Below, piece by piece: positions 44,331 to 53,737 of a DNA stretch of 64,000 nt. Origin of the DNA: Mucilaginibacter auburnensis. GTDB taxonomy: Bacteria; Bacteroidota; Bacteroidia; Sphingobacteriales; Sphingobacteriaceae. How positions within the stretch are numbered: the stretch's first letter is position 1; each line of letters starts with the position of its first letter. The DNA is taken from positions 1 through 64,000 of the forward strand of contig NZ_PGFJ01000001.1 of assembly GCF_002797815.1 (NCBI RefSeq), in the 5' to 3' direction. The notes under the pieces are model-generated. The model saw nothing but the letters and a program-made list of their open reading frames with translations, had not been told where the DNA came from and did no database searches. The position numbers and the translations under genes were made by a program.

Positions 44331-44601
44331 ATAAACATCTGAAGTTAAGAAAACTTAATGCGGTATTTTAATGTGCTAAAACTAATTAAATACTGAAGAT
44401 CTGTATCAATGAATAGTCCAAATTACAACAACGTGAATTATTTTTGTAAATCATGTTGCCAGTATGCAAAGTGTATTATGTTAAGTAAGACACGCTCACT
44501 TTTACAGTTGAAAAATACGAAACAACGAAAACTTAATGCATATGCTGCTCTATTTCAGTGATAAAAATTTGGAGGTTTGAAACCTTAAAAACTCGCTAAT
44601 C

Positions 44602-44646
44602 GTTTCAAATCCTTAACAAAACGACTTGATATTAAGCCACTTACGG
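44602..44646. repeat. Direct repeat, left copy
   Basis: 45 bases from GTTTCAAATC to GCCACTTACGG. The copy at 45258-45301 matches most positions, especially ACTTGATAT and the end AGCCACTTACGG. The two flank 610 bases that include the relic at 45052. Confidence 0.7.
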
Positions 44647-44659
44647 CTACTTTAAATTG

Positions 44660-44702
44660 CGAAATTCGCGAAACTTCACCGAAAGTTCGCGGATTTTTTG
44701 TT
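44660..44702 (+). terminator. Orphan terminator-like hairpin
   Basis: CGCGAAACTT and AAAGTTCGCG form an imperfect stem followed by GATTTTTTG. No gene on this strand precedes it closely; it may be left from a lost gene. Confidence 0.45.
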
Positions 44703-45051
44703 TTTAAATACAAGATTCCAGGCAATTTGGGGATCAGTCCGAAAAGTTGGGGGATTGAGTTACATCTCATTTTAAACCGTCACAATTTAAATGAAACGCT
44801 TTATTAGAAATATATTGGGTTATTTCTACTATACCTTGCGGGATATTAATCTTGATACCAGCTATTATAATTTTCTTGCCCAGAAGTCTCAATGTGTTTT
44901 ACTGATTCCCAATACGCCACTAATACTGAAAAGAGGCCGCTCATTTGTATTTTGATACGACCTCTTAAGATTAATATAAGAGATTAGAATCTAATTAATA
45001 TAAATGCGCTCTCACTAATGGTAGCAGCTTATTTGAACAGCATTGGGTATG

Positions 45052-45254
45052 AATCCAGGCGAGCGTATAAATTTAAATATCCTTTACACACCTGAACCCT
45101 AAATGCTCCATGCCGCTATCCTCGGTGCTTTTCATTCGTCGTGATACCCGGTAACCAGAACAATAGCTGTCGTTGCATACAAATGAGCCGCCTCTTATTA
45201 CCCTTTTTTTCGCGTAACCGCAATAGCACAGCGCCTGCGACAGAGCCTATAATG
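45052..45254 (-). pseudogene. Chimeric relic: 3' end of FGE gene joined to an internal piece of the TSUP gene
   Basis: 45052-45216 matches 27224-27387 (the FGE 3' end plus downstream flank) at most positions, in the same orientation, through the sequence that encodes KKRVIRGGSF...GFRCVKDI. At 45216 the match switches and 45216-45254 matches 37451-37489 in the TSUP gene at 37 of 39 bases. Neither piece is a functional gene. Both parent genes belong to the sulfur locus 8-18 kb away, so the relic probably stems from an earlier copy or rearrangement of it. Confidence 0.85.
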
Positions 45255-45257
45255 TCA

Positions 45258-45301
45258 GTTTCAAATCTTTGTAAACCTACTTGATATATAGCCACTTACG
45301 G
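45258..45301. repeat. Direct repeat, right copy
   Basis: Partner of 44602-44646; starts three bases after the TSUP-derived piece ends and ends GCCACTTACGG. The TSUP-derived piece almost abuts it, suggesting that it marks a recombination junction. Confidence 0.7.
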
Positions 45302-45309
45302 TTAGTCGA

Positions 45310-45343
45310 AAACGCTATTCTTCACTAGAGAATGGCGTTTTTT
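45310..45343 (+). terminator. Terminator-like hairpin after the right direct repeat
   Basis: AACGCTATTCT pairs with AGAATGGCGTT (one mismatch) across a seven-base loop and is followed by TTTTTGC. It ends no visible gene on the plus strand. Confidence 0.55.
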
Positions 45344-45756
45344 GCTTTTTGGAGGTAATACTCAGTAGATGTTGAATGGTCCTTAAACACAACATAATTA
45401 CTTTCCAAGCCCTAATTTGTCTCGCGCACTTACTGCTTTACTCCTATTGTTTCATTTTGCGCCAGTTAGCTACTCCAGCCTGTCCTTAAGCAGTTAAATC
45501 CATCAGAGTTTAAGAATATCCGCCTTTTTTAAAAATTTAACCCGCTTTCAACCAATTGCATTGTTGAGGAGGTTCATATATTAAATCACGACGGAACATT
45601 AACTAAATGCTCTCGTGAAAGTTTACAATACGAATGAAGCAGAAACTGCATTTATTTATTGTTCAATACGCTTAATGGATTATTAACACAGCACACCGCT
45701 TAACCTTAACTTAATATTCAGTTGGTTAATTTGTAGTGTTTTAACAGCGCATTTAA

Positions 45757-47310
45757 ATGAGGGTAATATTCTATCTGTCAATAATCATGATTTTAATATC
45801 CGGACGTGTTAAAGCTCAGTTACAAACTGTAGATGCCGTTGCGCAGAAACACCCGGACTCTTCCCTTGTTATTTTAAAGAAATTACAGGCTAACGCTGCA
45901 GCTAAAAACGATGAAGTTACTGAAGGCCTCACTTTGCAAAAAATGGGGCAGATATGTTTTAATCAGGGCCATTATGCGCAATCACTTGATTTTTACCTGC
46001 ATGCCGACGAGATATTCACCAGCATAAGCAACAAAAATCTTATCGCCACCAACTTAGCCGAGATGGGCCTACTTTACTATTATAACAAACAATTAGACAA
46101 AGCCCGCTTAACCTACAATAAGGCACTAAACCTATATCAGCAAACGGGCAACACCAAAGGACAGGCAGATATACTTGGCAAAATTGGACACTTGTATGAG
46201 AAACGGCAACGGTATGACAGCGCCTTTCACTATCAGCACCTGGCTTTGGCTAAATATACGGCCATAAGCGATAAAAGGGGCGCAGCCAAAATTTACGAGA
46301 ATTTAGGCAGTATTTATGAAGACCTTGCCAAATATAACTCTGCATACGCCTGTTTTAACAGGTCTCTACAGTTTTATCATGCCGAAAAAAATGAGATGGC
46401 CAGCATTGAGGTGGTGAATAACCTGGGCGATATACTTAGAAAAACAGGTAAATACACAGCAAGCATCGCACAATCGCAAAAAGCACTGGCGTTGGCTAAA
46501 CAGTCGGGCAATATTTATCAGCAAGCCTCATGCGCTAAAGACATTGGTCAGGCTTATGCGCTAATGAACCAAATGGACAGCGCCTATTATTATTCAGAAC
46601 TCAGTCGGAGATACGCATCAGAAGTTTATTCAAAAGATGCCGCCAACCAAACCGTGTTTTTACAGGTGTTGTATGATATGAGCAAAAAAAGCGCTGAGAT
46701 AAATCGCTTAAACAACATCCGCAATATTAACAGGGTGATAACTATTGCTGTTGTAATTGTAGGTGTACTTGTAATTATATTAGGGGTAGTTGTATTTAGC
46801 CGTCAAAGACTGAAATTGAAAGACCAGCAGGCGCAGCATGAGCTTAAAAAGCTGGAAGAGAATAGCCTCAAACAACAACTGGAGTTAAAAAGCAAGGAAC
46901 TATCATCTCACACCCTTAATCTGATCAAACAAAATCAGTTGCTTGAAAATTTGCGGAACACGCTGCAGGCCATGGTTAAGGAAGACAGGCGCGACCAAAA
47001 AAAACAAATGCAGCAGATCATACTGCAAATAAACGAGAGCTTTAACCACGAACAATATTGGAAAGAATTTACTAACGCTTTTGAGCAGGTACACCAAAGC
47101 TTCTTTGATCAGCTTAAAAATTACAGCAATGAGCTTACCTCTGCCGATATGCGCTTAATTGCGTTGCTTAAGATGAACCTTGACTCTACGGATATTGCCA
47201 CTTTGTTAGGCATATCACCGGATAGCCTGCGTGTATCGCGCTACAGGCTGCGTAAAAAGCTGAACATTCCGCAGGGCGACAATCTTACAGCCTTTATTCA
47301 GAGCCTGTAG
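45757..47310 (+). CDS. TPR-repeat membrane regulator with C-terminal helix-turn-helix
   Basis: 517 residues. Signal-like N-terminus (FYLSIIMILISGRVKAQ), then tetratricopeptide repeats over about residues 45-290 (YAQSLDFYLHADEIF, LDKARLTYNKALNLYQQTGN, YDSAFHYQHLALAKYTAI, and so on), one membrane helix at about 325-347, a coiled coil (QQAQHELKKLEENSLKQQLEL) and a LuxR-like helix-turn-helix at the end (DIATLLGISPDSLRVSRYRLRKKL). The layout suggests a periplasmic sensor with cytoplasmic DNA-binding end. It precedes the phytase locus by 265 bases on the same strand and is its likely regulator. Confidence 0.87.
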   Translation: MRVIFYLSIIMILISGRVKAQLQTVDAVAQKHPDSSLVILKKLQANAAAKNDEVTEGLTLQKMGQICFNQGHYAQSLDFYLHADEIFTSISNKNLIATNLAEMGLLYYYNKQLDKARLTYNKALNLYQQTGNTKGQADILGKIGHLYEKRQRYDSAFHYQHLALAKYTAISDKRGAAKIYENLGSIYEDLAKYNSAYACFNRSLQFYHAEKNEMASIEVVNNLGDILRKTGKYTASIAQSQKALALAKQSGNIYQQASCAKDIGQAYALMNQMDSAYYYSELSRRYASEVYSKDAANQTVFLQVLYDMSKKSAEINRLNNIRNINRVITIAVVIVGVLVIILGVVVFSRQRLKLKDQQAQHELKKLEENSLKQQLELKSKELSSHTLNLIKQNQLLENLRNTLQAMVKEDRRDQKKQMQQIILQINESFNHEQYWKEFTNAFEQVHQSFFDQLKNYSNELTSADMRLIALLKMNLDSTDIATLLGISPDSLRVSRYRLRKKLNIPQGDNLTAFIQSL

Positions 47311-47377
47311 TTGCCGTTACACTACAGCTAAAAATCCGCCGCTTATTAGCCTTTTACATGTATTAACAAACGCTTAA

Positions 47378-47401
47378 TGTAACGGTAATGAAATGGTAAT
47401 G
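47378..47401 (+). promoter_or_regulatory. Direct repeats upstream of the phytase-locus receptor
   Basis: TGTAACGGTAATGAAATGGTAATG holds GGTAATG twice, 11 bases apart, one helical turn. TGTAA recurs at 47476, 47495 and 47516, 19-21 bases apart. Such phased direct repeats could be activator sites, for instance for phosphate control or for the TPR regulator. No known consensus is claimed. Confidence 0.3.
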
Positions 47402-47575
47402 GCGATTTTTTAACCAATTAAATATTTGATTTTCAATATTTTACAGAAGTGTGTTGCTTTTCAATATACGGTGTTTGTAACGCTGTTGCCTTTATGTAAC
47501 CCCGCAAATTTCATTTGTAAAACAATACGTTCACACCTTTGCAGCGTCATTTAAACAAAGCAAATAAAAAGCGCA

Positions 47576-50359
47576 ATGAATAAGTTTTTACAAATCCTGT
47601 TACTCTCCCTTTTTAGTATTGGCGTAGCAAGTGCTACAACTATAAAGGGCCATGTGTACGATAAGGAAACCGGTGAGCCGTTAGTAGGCGCAACCATTAC
47701 TATAGAAAAATTTGGCAAGGCTACTACAACCGGTCTCGACGGTAAATTTGAATTAAAAGGATTATCGGCCGGCCCCGCAAGCGTACGCGTTTCCTACATT
47801 CTTTATAAAACAGTTGTACAAGAAGTTACCATTTTAAACGAAGACACTCCGCATTTAAAGGTCTTCATGGAGCATGCAAGCAATTTGCAGGAAGTAGCCA
47901 TTACCGGGCGCAGCAATGGTGTTACCGACCGCGAAGCGCGCCGTTTAGAGCAGAATGCTGTTCAGGTAATGAATGTAGTATCAGCACGTGCAATTGAGGT
48001 GTCGCCAGACTTAACCGTTGCTAACGTAATGCAGCGTGTTTCGGGTGTTTCAATTGAGCGCAACAGCAACGGCGATGGGCAGTACGCAATACTACGTGGT
48101 ATGGATAAACGCTATAACTACACATTAGTTAACGGCGTAAAAATTCCAAGTCCGGATAATAAATACCGCTATGTTCCGCTTGACCTTTTCCCGTCTGACC
48201 TGTTAGACAGGTTGGAGGTTTATAAAACACTTACACCCAACCTAGAAGGTGATGCAATAGGCGGTGCTGTAAACATGGTGATGAAAAACGCTCCCGAGCA
48301 ATTACAGATCAACGCCAACATATCAACCGGCTACAGCCAGTTGTTCTTTGACCGCAACTTCAGCAGTTATAACGCTTCGGGCATAAACGGTAAATCGCCA
48401 TACGAGTTAAATGGGCGCGCTTATAACGCCACTGCTAATGATTTTGCTAAAGGAACTTTAGATTATACATCAAAAAAACCTGCGCCTAACCTTGTGGGTA
48501 GCCTATCTATCGGTCAGCGTTTTTTAAATAACAAACTGGGCATAGTTTTGGCAGGCAGCTATCAAAACACCTATCGCGGCAGCAACAGCACGTTTTACAA
48601 CTCGTCGGTAACCAACACAAACGAGTATGCGGTTATTTCCAGTCAGATATACAGAGAATACTCAGAACAGCAAAAACGTTTAGGCTTACATGGCAAGGTT
48701 GACTATGTGTTTAACAATAACCATAAAATTAGCTTATACAACGTGTATGTAAACCTGGTTAACCAACAGTTGCGCGATGCAGTTACCACCAACTATACCG
48801 GTAGCACCTATCAGCCTGCGGCAGGTAATGCCGAACTAACCTACCAAACACGCAGCAGGTTAACAGAGCAGCAGATATACAACAGCACGCTGCATGGCGA
48901 CCATAAATTTTTTGACAACAAGTTTAAAGTTCAATGGTCTGCAGTGTATTCATCAGCCCGCAATCAGGTGCCTGATAATACCACTATCAGCTTGAACGGT
49001 ATCCGTCAAAATTTTGTTGATAAACGTTTATCACTGGTAAACACCAACCCGGTTGAGCGCCGTTGGGAACGCAATACAGATGAAGACAAAGCCGGTTACT
49101 TAGACCTTAGCTATAATATACTGAATGGCAAAAGCAAATTTGACGTTGTGGCAGGTGGCTTGTACCGCGATAAGCAGAGAAGCAGCTTTTATAATAAGTA
49201 CAACTTGTATGCACCTTTAAAGGGTGACGGCACTGCCCCTCTTTACGGTGTTGACTTTAATAGCTATAATGATCTTAATTTACTGGTATCAAACCCCACA
49301 GGAGCAGTTAACAACCCGCTTACTTACAACGCGAGCGAGAAAATCACGGCTGCTTATGGCATGGTAAAACTGGTATCCGGAAAAACAGAGATAGTTGGTG
49401 GCGTACGCGTTGAGCATACTAACCAGGGCTACGCGTTGCTATTTCAGGCCGGCGAAACACGCCCTACAGGCAGTCAAATTTACACCGATGTTTTACCAAG
49501 TGTAACTGTTAAGCACCATTTAACTGAAAAAGCACAATTACATGCTTCGTATTACAAAGGCGTTAACCGCCCGGGCTTTTACGAGCTTGTACCAAGCAGG
49601 GTAGTTAACGAGGAATTTTTAGAACGTGGTAATCCCGACCTGGTGCGTGCACTTGCAGACAATTATGATCTGCGTTACGAACTGTTTCCAGGGGCCGCTG
49701 AGCAATTATTGGTTGGAGCGTTCTACAAAAAAATTAAAAACCCGATAGAATTTACCTTTCAACCGGATGCCATACGTCCGCAAGATGTATACTATACGCC
49801 CGGTAACTTTGGCACCGCCAATAACTATGGTTTGGAGTTAGACTATATTAAGTTTTTCAACAAAATAGGTATTAAGGCCAACTATACTTACACGCATTCG
49901 CGTATTGTTACGTCAAAGAGATCAAGGCGTGTAAACCCAGCCACCGGCGATACCGAACCTATTTCGGTTGATCAGGCAAGGCCTTTATACGGACAGTCTG
50001 AGCATATCGGCAACTTATCCTTACTGTATAAAAACACAAAAAATGGTGTAGAGGTACAACTTGCAGGTGCATACACCGGCGAACGCATCAACACGGTGTC
50101 TCAATTTTTAAATAACGACCTCTGGCAAAAAGGATTTGTTCAGATGGATCTTTCGGCAGAAAAAAGATTTAAAAGCGGCATCAGCGTATTTGTTAAAGCT
50201 AATAACCTGTTGAACACGCCAACCAAACTGTTTATAAAAGGTACCAATCCGGAAAATTTAACTATTAAAGAGAACATTGTTTCGAACGGACAAACTTTAA
50301 TACGTAGCGATTATTACGGACAAAGCTACCTGATAGGTATCAGGTACAAATTGAATTAA
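47576..50359 (+). CDS. TonB-dependent receptor of the phytase locus
   Basis: 927 residues. Signal peptide (FLQILLLSLFSIGVASA), carboxypeptidase-regulatory domain (TTIKGHVYDKETGEPLVGATITIEKFG), plug (LTVANVMQRVSGVSIERNSNGDGQ, YAILRGMDKRYNYTLVNGVKIPSPD, LEGDAIGGAVNMVMK) and a barrel ending YLIGIRYKLN. It belongs to the long TIGR01782-like class rather than SusC. The next genes encode a beta-helix lipoprotein and a phytase, so phytate or a related organophosphate is the likely cargo. Confidence 0.93.
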   Translation: MNKFLQILLLSLFSIGVASATTIKGHVYDKETGEPLVGATITIEKFGKATTTGLDGKFELKGLSAGPASVRVSYILYKTVVQEVTILNEDTPHLKVFMEHASNLQEVAITGRSNGVTDREARRLEQNAVQVMNVVSARAIEVSPDLTVANVMQRVSGVSIERNSNGDGQYAILRGMDKRYNYTLVNGVKIPSPDNKYRYVPLDLFPSDLLDRLEVYKTLTPNLEGDAIGGAVNMVMKNAPEQLQINANISTGYSQLFFDRNFSSYNASGINGKSPYELNGRAYNATANDFAKGTLDYTSKKPAPNLVGSLSIGQRFLNNKLGIVLAGSYQNTYRGSNSTFYNSSVTNTNEYAVISSQIYREYSEQQKRLGLHGKVDYVFNNNHKISLYNVYVNLVNQQLRDAVTTNYTGSTYQPAAGNAELTYQTRSRLTEQQIYNSTLHGDHKFFDNKFKVQWSAVYSSARNQVPDNTTISLNGIRQNFVDKRLSLVNTNPVERRWERNTDEDKAGYLDLSYNILNGKSKFDVVAGGLYRDKQRSSFYNKYNLYAPLKGDGTAPLYGVDFNSYNDLNLLVSNPTGAVNNPLTYNASEKITAAYGMVKLVSGKTEIVGGVRVEHTNQGYALLFQAGETRPTGSQIYTDVLPSVTVKHHLTEKAQLHASYYKGVNRPGFYELVPSRVVNEEFLERGNPDLVRALADNYDLRYELFPGAAEQLLVGAFYKKIKNPIEFTFQPDAIRPQDVYYTPGNFGTANNYGLELDYIKFFNKIGIKANYTYTHSRIVTSKRSRRVNPATGDTEPISVDQARPLYGQSEHIGNLSLLYKNTKNGVEVQLAGAYTGERINTVSQFLNNDLWQKGFVQMDLSAEKRFKSGISVFVKANNLLNTPTKLFIKGTNPENLTIKENIVSNGQTLIRSDYYGQSYLIGIRYKLN

Positions 50360-50386
50360 TTACTAAAACGTATTAGATCAAAAGAT

Positions 50387-51643
50387 ATGAAAACTGGAAA
50401 GTTATTTACAGCATTATGCTTAGCCACGCTGTTTTTCACAGCCTGCCAAAAAGCAAACATAGACGTTGATACCACACCCGACGGCGGCTCGGCCACAGGC
50501 GAGGTATCGGGTGTATGGACCAAGGGAAGCGTGCACGAGATTAAAGGTGATATTATAATTCCGGCAGGAAAAACACTTACTATTGAAGAAGGTGTAACTG
50601 TTTTAATGGATGTTACCGCCAAACCTGAAGTTGTGGTTAACGGCAACCTTTACTCTTTAGGCACGGCAGAAAATCCGGTAAAATTTACGGTGAGCGATGT
50701 TTACAGAACAGATGCCAATAAGTTTGGTAAACTTTGGGGCGGCATATTAGCTTCGCGCACCTGTGCCGAACTGGTATTAGATCATACTATTTTAGAGTAT
50801 GGCGGCGCTACCACTTCTGATGCATCTACATCTGTTAAGCAGCAATTGTACAAAGCTAAGGCGGGAGAAAACTTACCTGCACTGTGGTTCTCCAACATCA
50901 ACGGAAAACTTATAGTAGTGAACAGCATTATCCGTAATTTTCAGGAAGACTGTACGTATATAGAGGGTGGAAAAAGCATTTTTGCTAACAACGTATTTTA
51001 CACTACAGGTGTAAGTGGCGGCGAGGCTATCAATTTTAAGTCGGGCTGTATTGCTGATGTTGCGTACAACTTGGTTTACAGCGCCAATACCAACGCGCTT
51101 AAGCTATCCAACAGCGGCGACAGGGTTCCGCAGGCATATATTATTGCTTACAACAACACCATGGTAAATACCGGCTGGAGAAGACCTACAGCAAAAGGTG
51201 GTTCTATTTGGGTAGAGGCTAACGTACGTGCCGAAATTTACAACAACCTGTTTGCCAATACCCGTTTTGGTATAAAACGCGACACTAAAAACAAGGAAGA
51301 CGCCCGTTCTAAATACAGCAACAACTGGTACTATGGTTATGATCAGGCTACAGTTAACCAGTTCCAGCCCAATAGCGAAGTTATTGGTGGTACAAATGAT
51401 GTAATAAGCACTACGGTTGGCGCTAACGACCCTAAATTTGTTAATTACCCATTGAATAACCCAATGACCAGTCCGGATTTTAACACCTCGTGGGATTTCC
51501 ACCTGCAAGGTAATTCAACTGCTTTAAATAAAGGCATCACCAGCTTTACCCGCAATCACGCTGCAGGCCTTGTTGTAAACGGGGTTACTTATGCATCGCC
51601 TGCGCCATCTGCATTTGTGGGTGCTTATGGTACAAAATTGTAA
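50387..51643 (+). CDS. Right-handed beta-helix lipoprotein
   Basis: 418 residues with lipobox FTAC (Cys20). Repeating short strands and turns (IIPAGKTLTIEEGVTVLMD, VVVNGNLYSLGTAENPVKFT, LVLDHTILEYGGAT, LIVVNSIIRNFQED, AEIYNNLFANTRFG) indicate a right-handed parallel beta-helix, as in pectate-lyase-like proteins. No catalytic site recognised. It is 27 bases after the receptor gene and its stop overlaps a possible start of the phytase gene (TAATG). It may be a surface partner that holds or exposes the substrate. Confidence 0.83.
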   Translation: MKTGKLFTALCLATLFFTACQKANIDVDTTPDGGSATGEVSGVWTKGSVHEIKGDIIIPAGKTLTIEEGVTVLMDVTAKPEVVVNGNLYSLGTAENPVKFTVSDVYRTDANKFGKLWGGILASRTCAELVLDHTILEYGGATTSDASTSVKQQLYKAKAGENLPALWFSNINGKLIVVNSIIRNFQEDCTYIEGGKSIFANNVFYTTGVSGGEAINFKSGCIADVAYNLVYSANTNALKLSNSGDRVPQAYIIAYNNTMVNTGWRRPTAKGGSIWVEANVRAEIYNNLFANTRFGIKRDTKNKEDARSKYSNNWYYGYDQATVNQFQPNSEVIGGTNDVISTTVGANDPKFVNYPLNNPMTSPDFNTSWDFHLQGNSTALNKGITSFTRNHAAGLVVNGVTYASPAPSAFVGAYGTKL

Positions 51644-51666
51644 TGTTTAAATGCTCAGAGAAATTA

Positions 51667-52764
51667 ATGAATAAACGAAATATATTATTTGCGGCACAGC
51701 TGCTTGTTTTAATGGCAAGCAGTGCCTGCCAACAAAACAACTCAGCTAATAAAGCTGCTGCAACAGATACCACTGCTGTAGCCGAAGTTAAACCTGTTAT
51801 TATTACTGAACCGGTTAAATATGACACCGACGATCCGGCAATTTGGGTGAACAAGGCAGAGCCTGCAAAGAGCCTGGTTATTGGAACCGACAAAGATGCT
51901 GATGGCGCTTTGTATGTATTTGACCTGCAAGGCAAAATAGTACAGGATAAGGTGGTGCGTGGTTTAAAGCGCCCCAACAACGTTGATCTTGCCTATGGCT
52001 TAATGCTGAATGGCAAGCCAACTGATATTGCCGTGGCCAGCGAACGCATTACGCATAAACTGCGCATTTTTTCGGTACCTGACATGAAACCGGTTGACAA
52101 TGGTGGCATTGAAATTTTTAAGGGTGAAACCGGCAATGAATACCGCGACCTGATGGGTATAGCTTTATATACCGCAGCCGATGGTAAGATATATGCCATT
52201 GCGGGCCGTAAAAACGGACCAACAACAGGCGGTTACTTATGGCAGTACTTGTTGAGCGATGATGGCACGGGCCATGTTAAGGCAACATTGGTGCGCAAGT
52301 TTGGTACCTACAGCGGTAAAAAAGAAATAGAATCAATAGCGGTGGACAATGAACTCAAATACGTTTATTACTCTGATGAGCAGGTTGGTGTTCGTCAATA
52401 CGCGGCTGATCCTGATCAAGGCGACAAGCAACTGGGCATGTTTGGCACCACCGGGTTTAAAGTAGATCATGAAGGTATATCCATCTATAAACTAACTGAT
52501 TCTACAGGCTATATTCTGGTGTCTGACCAGGGGGCTAACCGTTTTCAGATATTCGGCAGAGAGGGGACCAAACAAAAGCCATATGAACATAAGCTGTTGA
52601 AGATAGTTAACGTTGCGGCCCGCCAAAGCGATGGATCTGATGTGGCGAATGTTCCTTTGAATGATACATTTAAACACGGCTTGTTTGTTACCATGAGTGA
52701 TGACAAAACCTTTCATTACTACCGCTGGGAAGATATTGCCGGCAAAGAGTTAAAGTCTAAATAA
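51667..52764 (+). CDS. Beta-propeller phytase (3-phytase), lipoprotein
   Basis: I start at 51667 (MNKRNILFAAQLLVLMASSAC) for its lipoprotein signal; the ATG at 51643, joined to the previous stop as TAATG, would add eight residues. The mature part is a beta-propeller phytase: YDTDDPAIWVNKAEPAKSL, GTDKDADGALYVFDLQGK, RPNNVDLAYG, EYRDLMGIALY, EIESIAVDNELKYVYYSDEQVG, DHEGISIYKL, GYILVSDQGANRFQIF. These enzymes need calcium and release phosphate from phytate at the cell surface. About 365 residues. Last gene of the locus. Confidence 0.94.
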   Translation: MNKRNILFAAQLLVLMASSACQQNNSANKAAATDTTAVAEVKPVIITEPVKYDTDDPAIWVNKAEPAKSLVIGTDKDADGALYVFDLQGKIVQDKVVRGLKRPNNVDLAYGLMLNGKPTDIAVASERITHKLRIFSVPDMKPVDNGGIEIFKGETGNEYRDLMGIALYTAADGKIYAIAGRKNGPTTGGYLWQYLLSDDGTGHVKATLVRKFGTYSGKKEIESIAVDNELKYVYYSDEQVGVRQYAADPDQGDKQLGMFGTTGFKVDHEGISIYKLTDSTGYILVSDQGANRFQIFGREGTKQKPYEHKLLKIVNVAARQSDGSDVANVPLNDTFKHGLFVTMSDDKTFHYYRWEDIAGKELKSK

Positions 52765-52788
52765 CTGTTCTTATTATACTAATGCTAC

Positions 52789-52818
52789 AAAGCCCCCGGA
52801 AAATAACCGGGGCTTTTA
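52789..52818 (+). terminator. Terminator of the phytase operon
   Basis: AAAGCCCCCGG and CCGGGGCTTTT form a stem (one base bulged) around AAAATAA, ending in a T-run. Confidence 0.85.
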
Positions 52819-52925
52819 TTTTTAGTTATCCTACTGAAAAAAGTAAAAATTACCTATAAACGGGTATTTACCCACAGCTGAAATTGAGGTATTTTAGGGC
52901 TTATTGCTAAATACCTCTAATTTAA

Positions 52926-53537
52926 ATGAAAAATTACCTATCCTTATCGCTATTGCTTTTCTGGGCGAGCATGATCGTTGTGTCGTGTACAAAAACGGGC
53001 ACCTCACCTAACGGAACGGATCAAAGTAGTAACAACAACAATAACACACCCGCAACCACCGAAAGTCCGTACTTTGAATACAGTATTGGCGCCGATGCTG
53101 CAGTTAGGGTCGACTGCTCAGACATTGCATTTTCGGCTAAACCAGGCGATGTTATGGTTGCCGTATACGCTAATTTTGTAAATACGAAAGCTTCTTTCCT
53201 CTTTGCATTTCCTGCTTCTGCAACAGCTGTACAGGCTGCAGTTACCGGGAGCTATCCTGTTAGCGCTTATTCAAGTTTTACTAATCCTGCCAGTCTTAAA
53301 GCGTTTGAATTAAGTTTAAGAGCGCCTAAAACCATCGGCGGTACAGATTACTTTTACTCTGTTGCTCCTACAAATGCAACTTACGAAAACAAAATAAAGA
53401 GCATTGCAAAAGGCGCGATTGAAGGAACTAAACAAGTGTATTGGATAGAGGGCGAATTTAAAATGCCGGCCGAAAACGTTGCTAAGCAAACCACCACCTT
53501 AAGCGGAAAGTACCGCTTTAAATTACTTACCCTATAG
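52926..53537 (+). CDS. Lipoprotein of unknown function (possibly DUF6252)
   Basis: 203 residues. Lipobox in MIVVSC (Cys21), a Ser/Thr/Asn-rich linker (with repeated asparagines near residue 38), then a beta-rich domain of about 150 residues (PYFEYSIGADAAVRVDCSD, FVNTKASFLFAFPASA, YWIEGEFKMPAEN, TLSGKYRFKLLTL). It resembles small Bacteroidota surface lipoproteins; the DUF6252 label is a guess. Own promoter region and terminator, so probably monocistronic. Confidence 0.75.
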   Translation: MKNYLSLSLLLFWASMIVVSCTKTGTSPNGTDQSSNNNNNTPATTESPYFEYSIGADAAVRVDCSDIAFSAKPGDVMVAVYANFVNTKASFLFAFPASATAVQAAVTGSYPVSAYSSFTNPASLKAFELSLRAPKTIGGTDYFYSVAPTNATYENKIKSIAKGAIEGTKQVYWIEGEFKMPAENVAKQTTTLSGKYRFKLLTL

Positions 53538-53589
53538 TTGCCCTAAAACAAATCCTGATTAACTGCAGGACTTTTTCATTATGATAATC

Positions 53590-53617
53590 AACCCTTCCAA
53601 AATGGAAGGGTTTTTCT
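53590..53617 (+). terminator. Terminator after the lipoprotein gene
   Basis: AACCCTTCCA (53590-53599) pairs with TGGAAGGGTT (53603-53612), then TTTCTTTT. Confidence 0.85.
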
Positions 53618-53737
53618 TTTTACATCCATCCTATTCACCACTAATTAAAAATTAATTAATTGATATTCAGTTTATTAAATAATTTTTCGGTTATAAGGTA
53701 TTTGTTTTGCCAATAGGGATAAAAACAAATACTTACA

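Larger units (their letters stand above)
44331..45756. other. Long gene-poor region with gene relics and repeats
   Basis: 1426 bases with no intact gene. It contains two imperfect 45-base direct repeats (44602-44646 and 45258-45301), a chimeric relic of the FGE and TSUP genes (45052-45254), and two hairpins followed by T-runs (about 44660-44702 and 45310-45343). A 61-codon frame at 44585-44770 on the minus strand covers one direct repeat and has no recognisable protein features. The final 400 bases hold the promoter region of the TPR regulator; I see nothing further. Confidence 0.7.

Noticed and set aside
44585-44770. 61-codon minus-strand frame in the gene-poor region
   Set aside because: It covers a direct repeat and a terminator-like hairpin, has no signal, helix pattern or family motif, and the repeated copy at 45258 does not keep the frame open.
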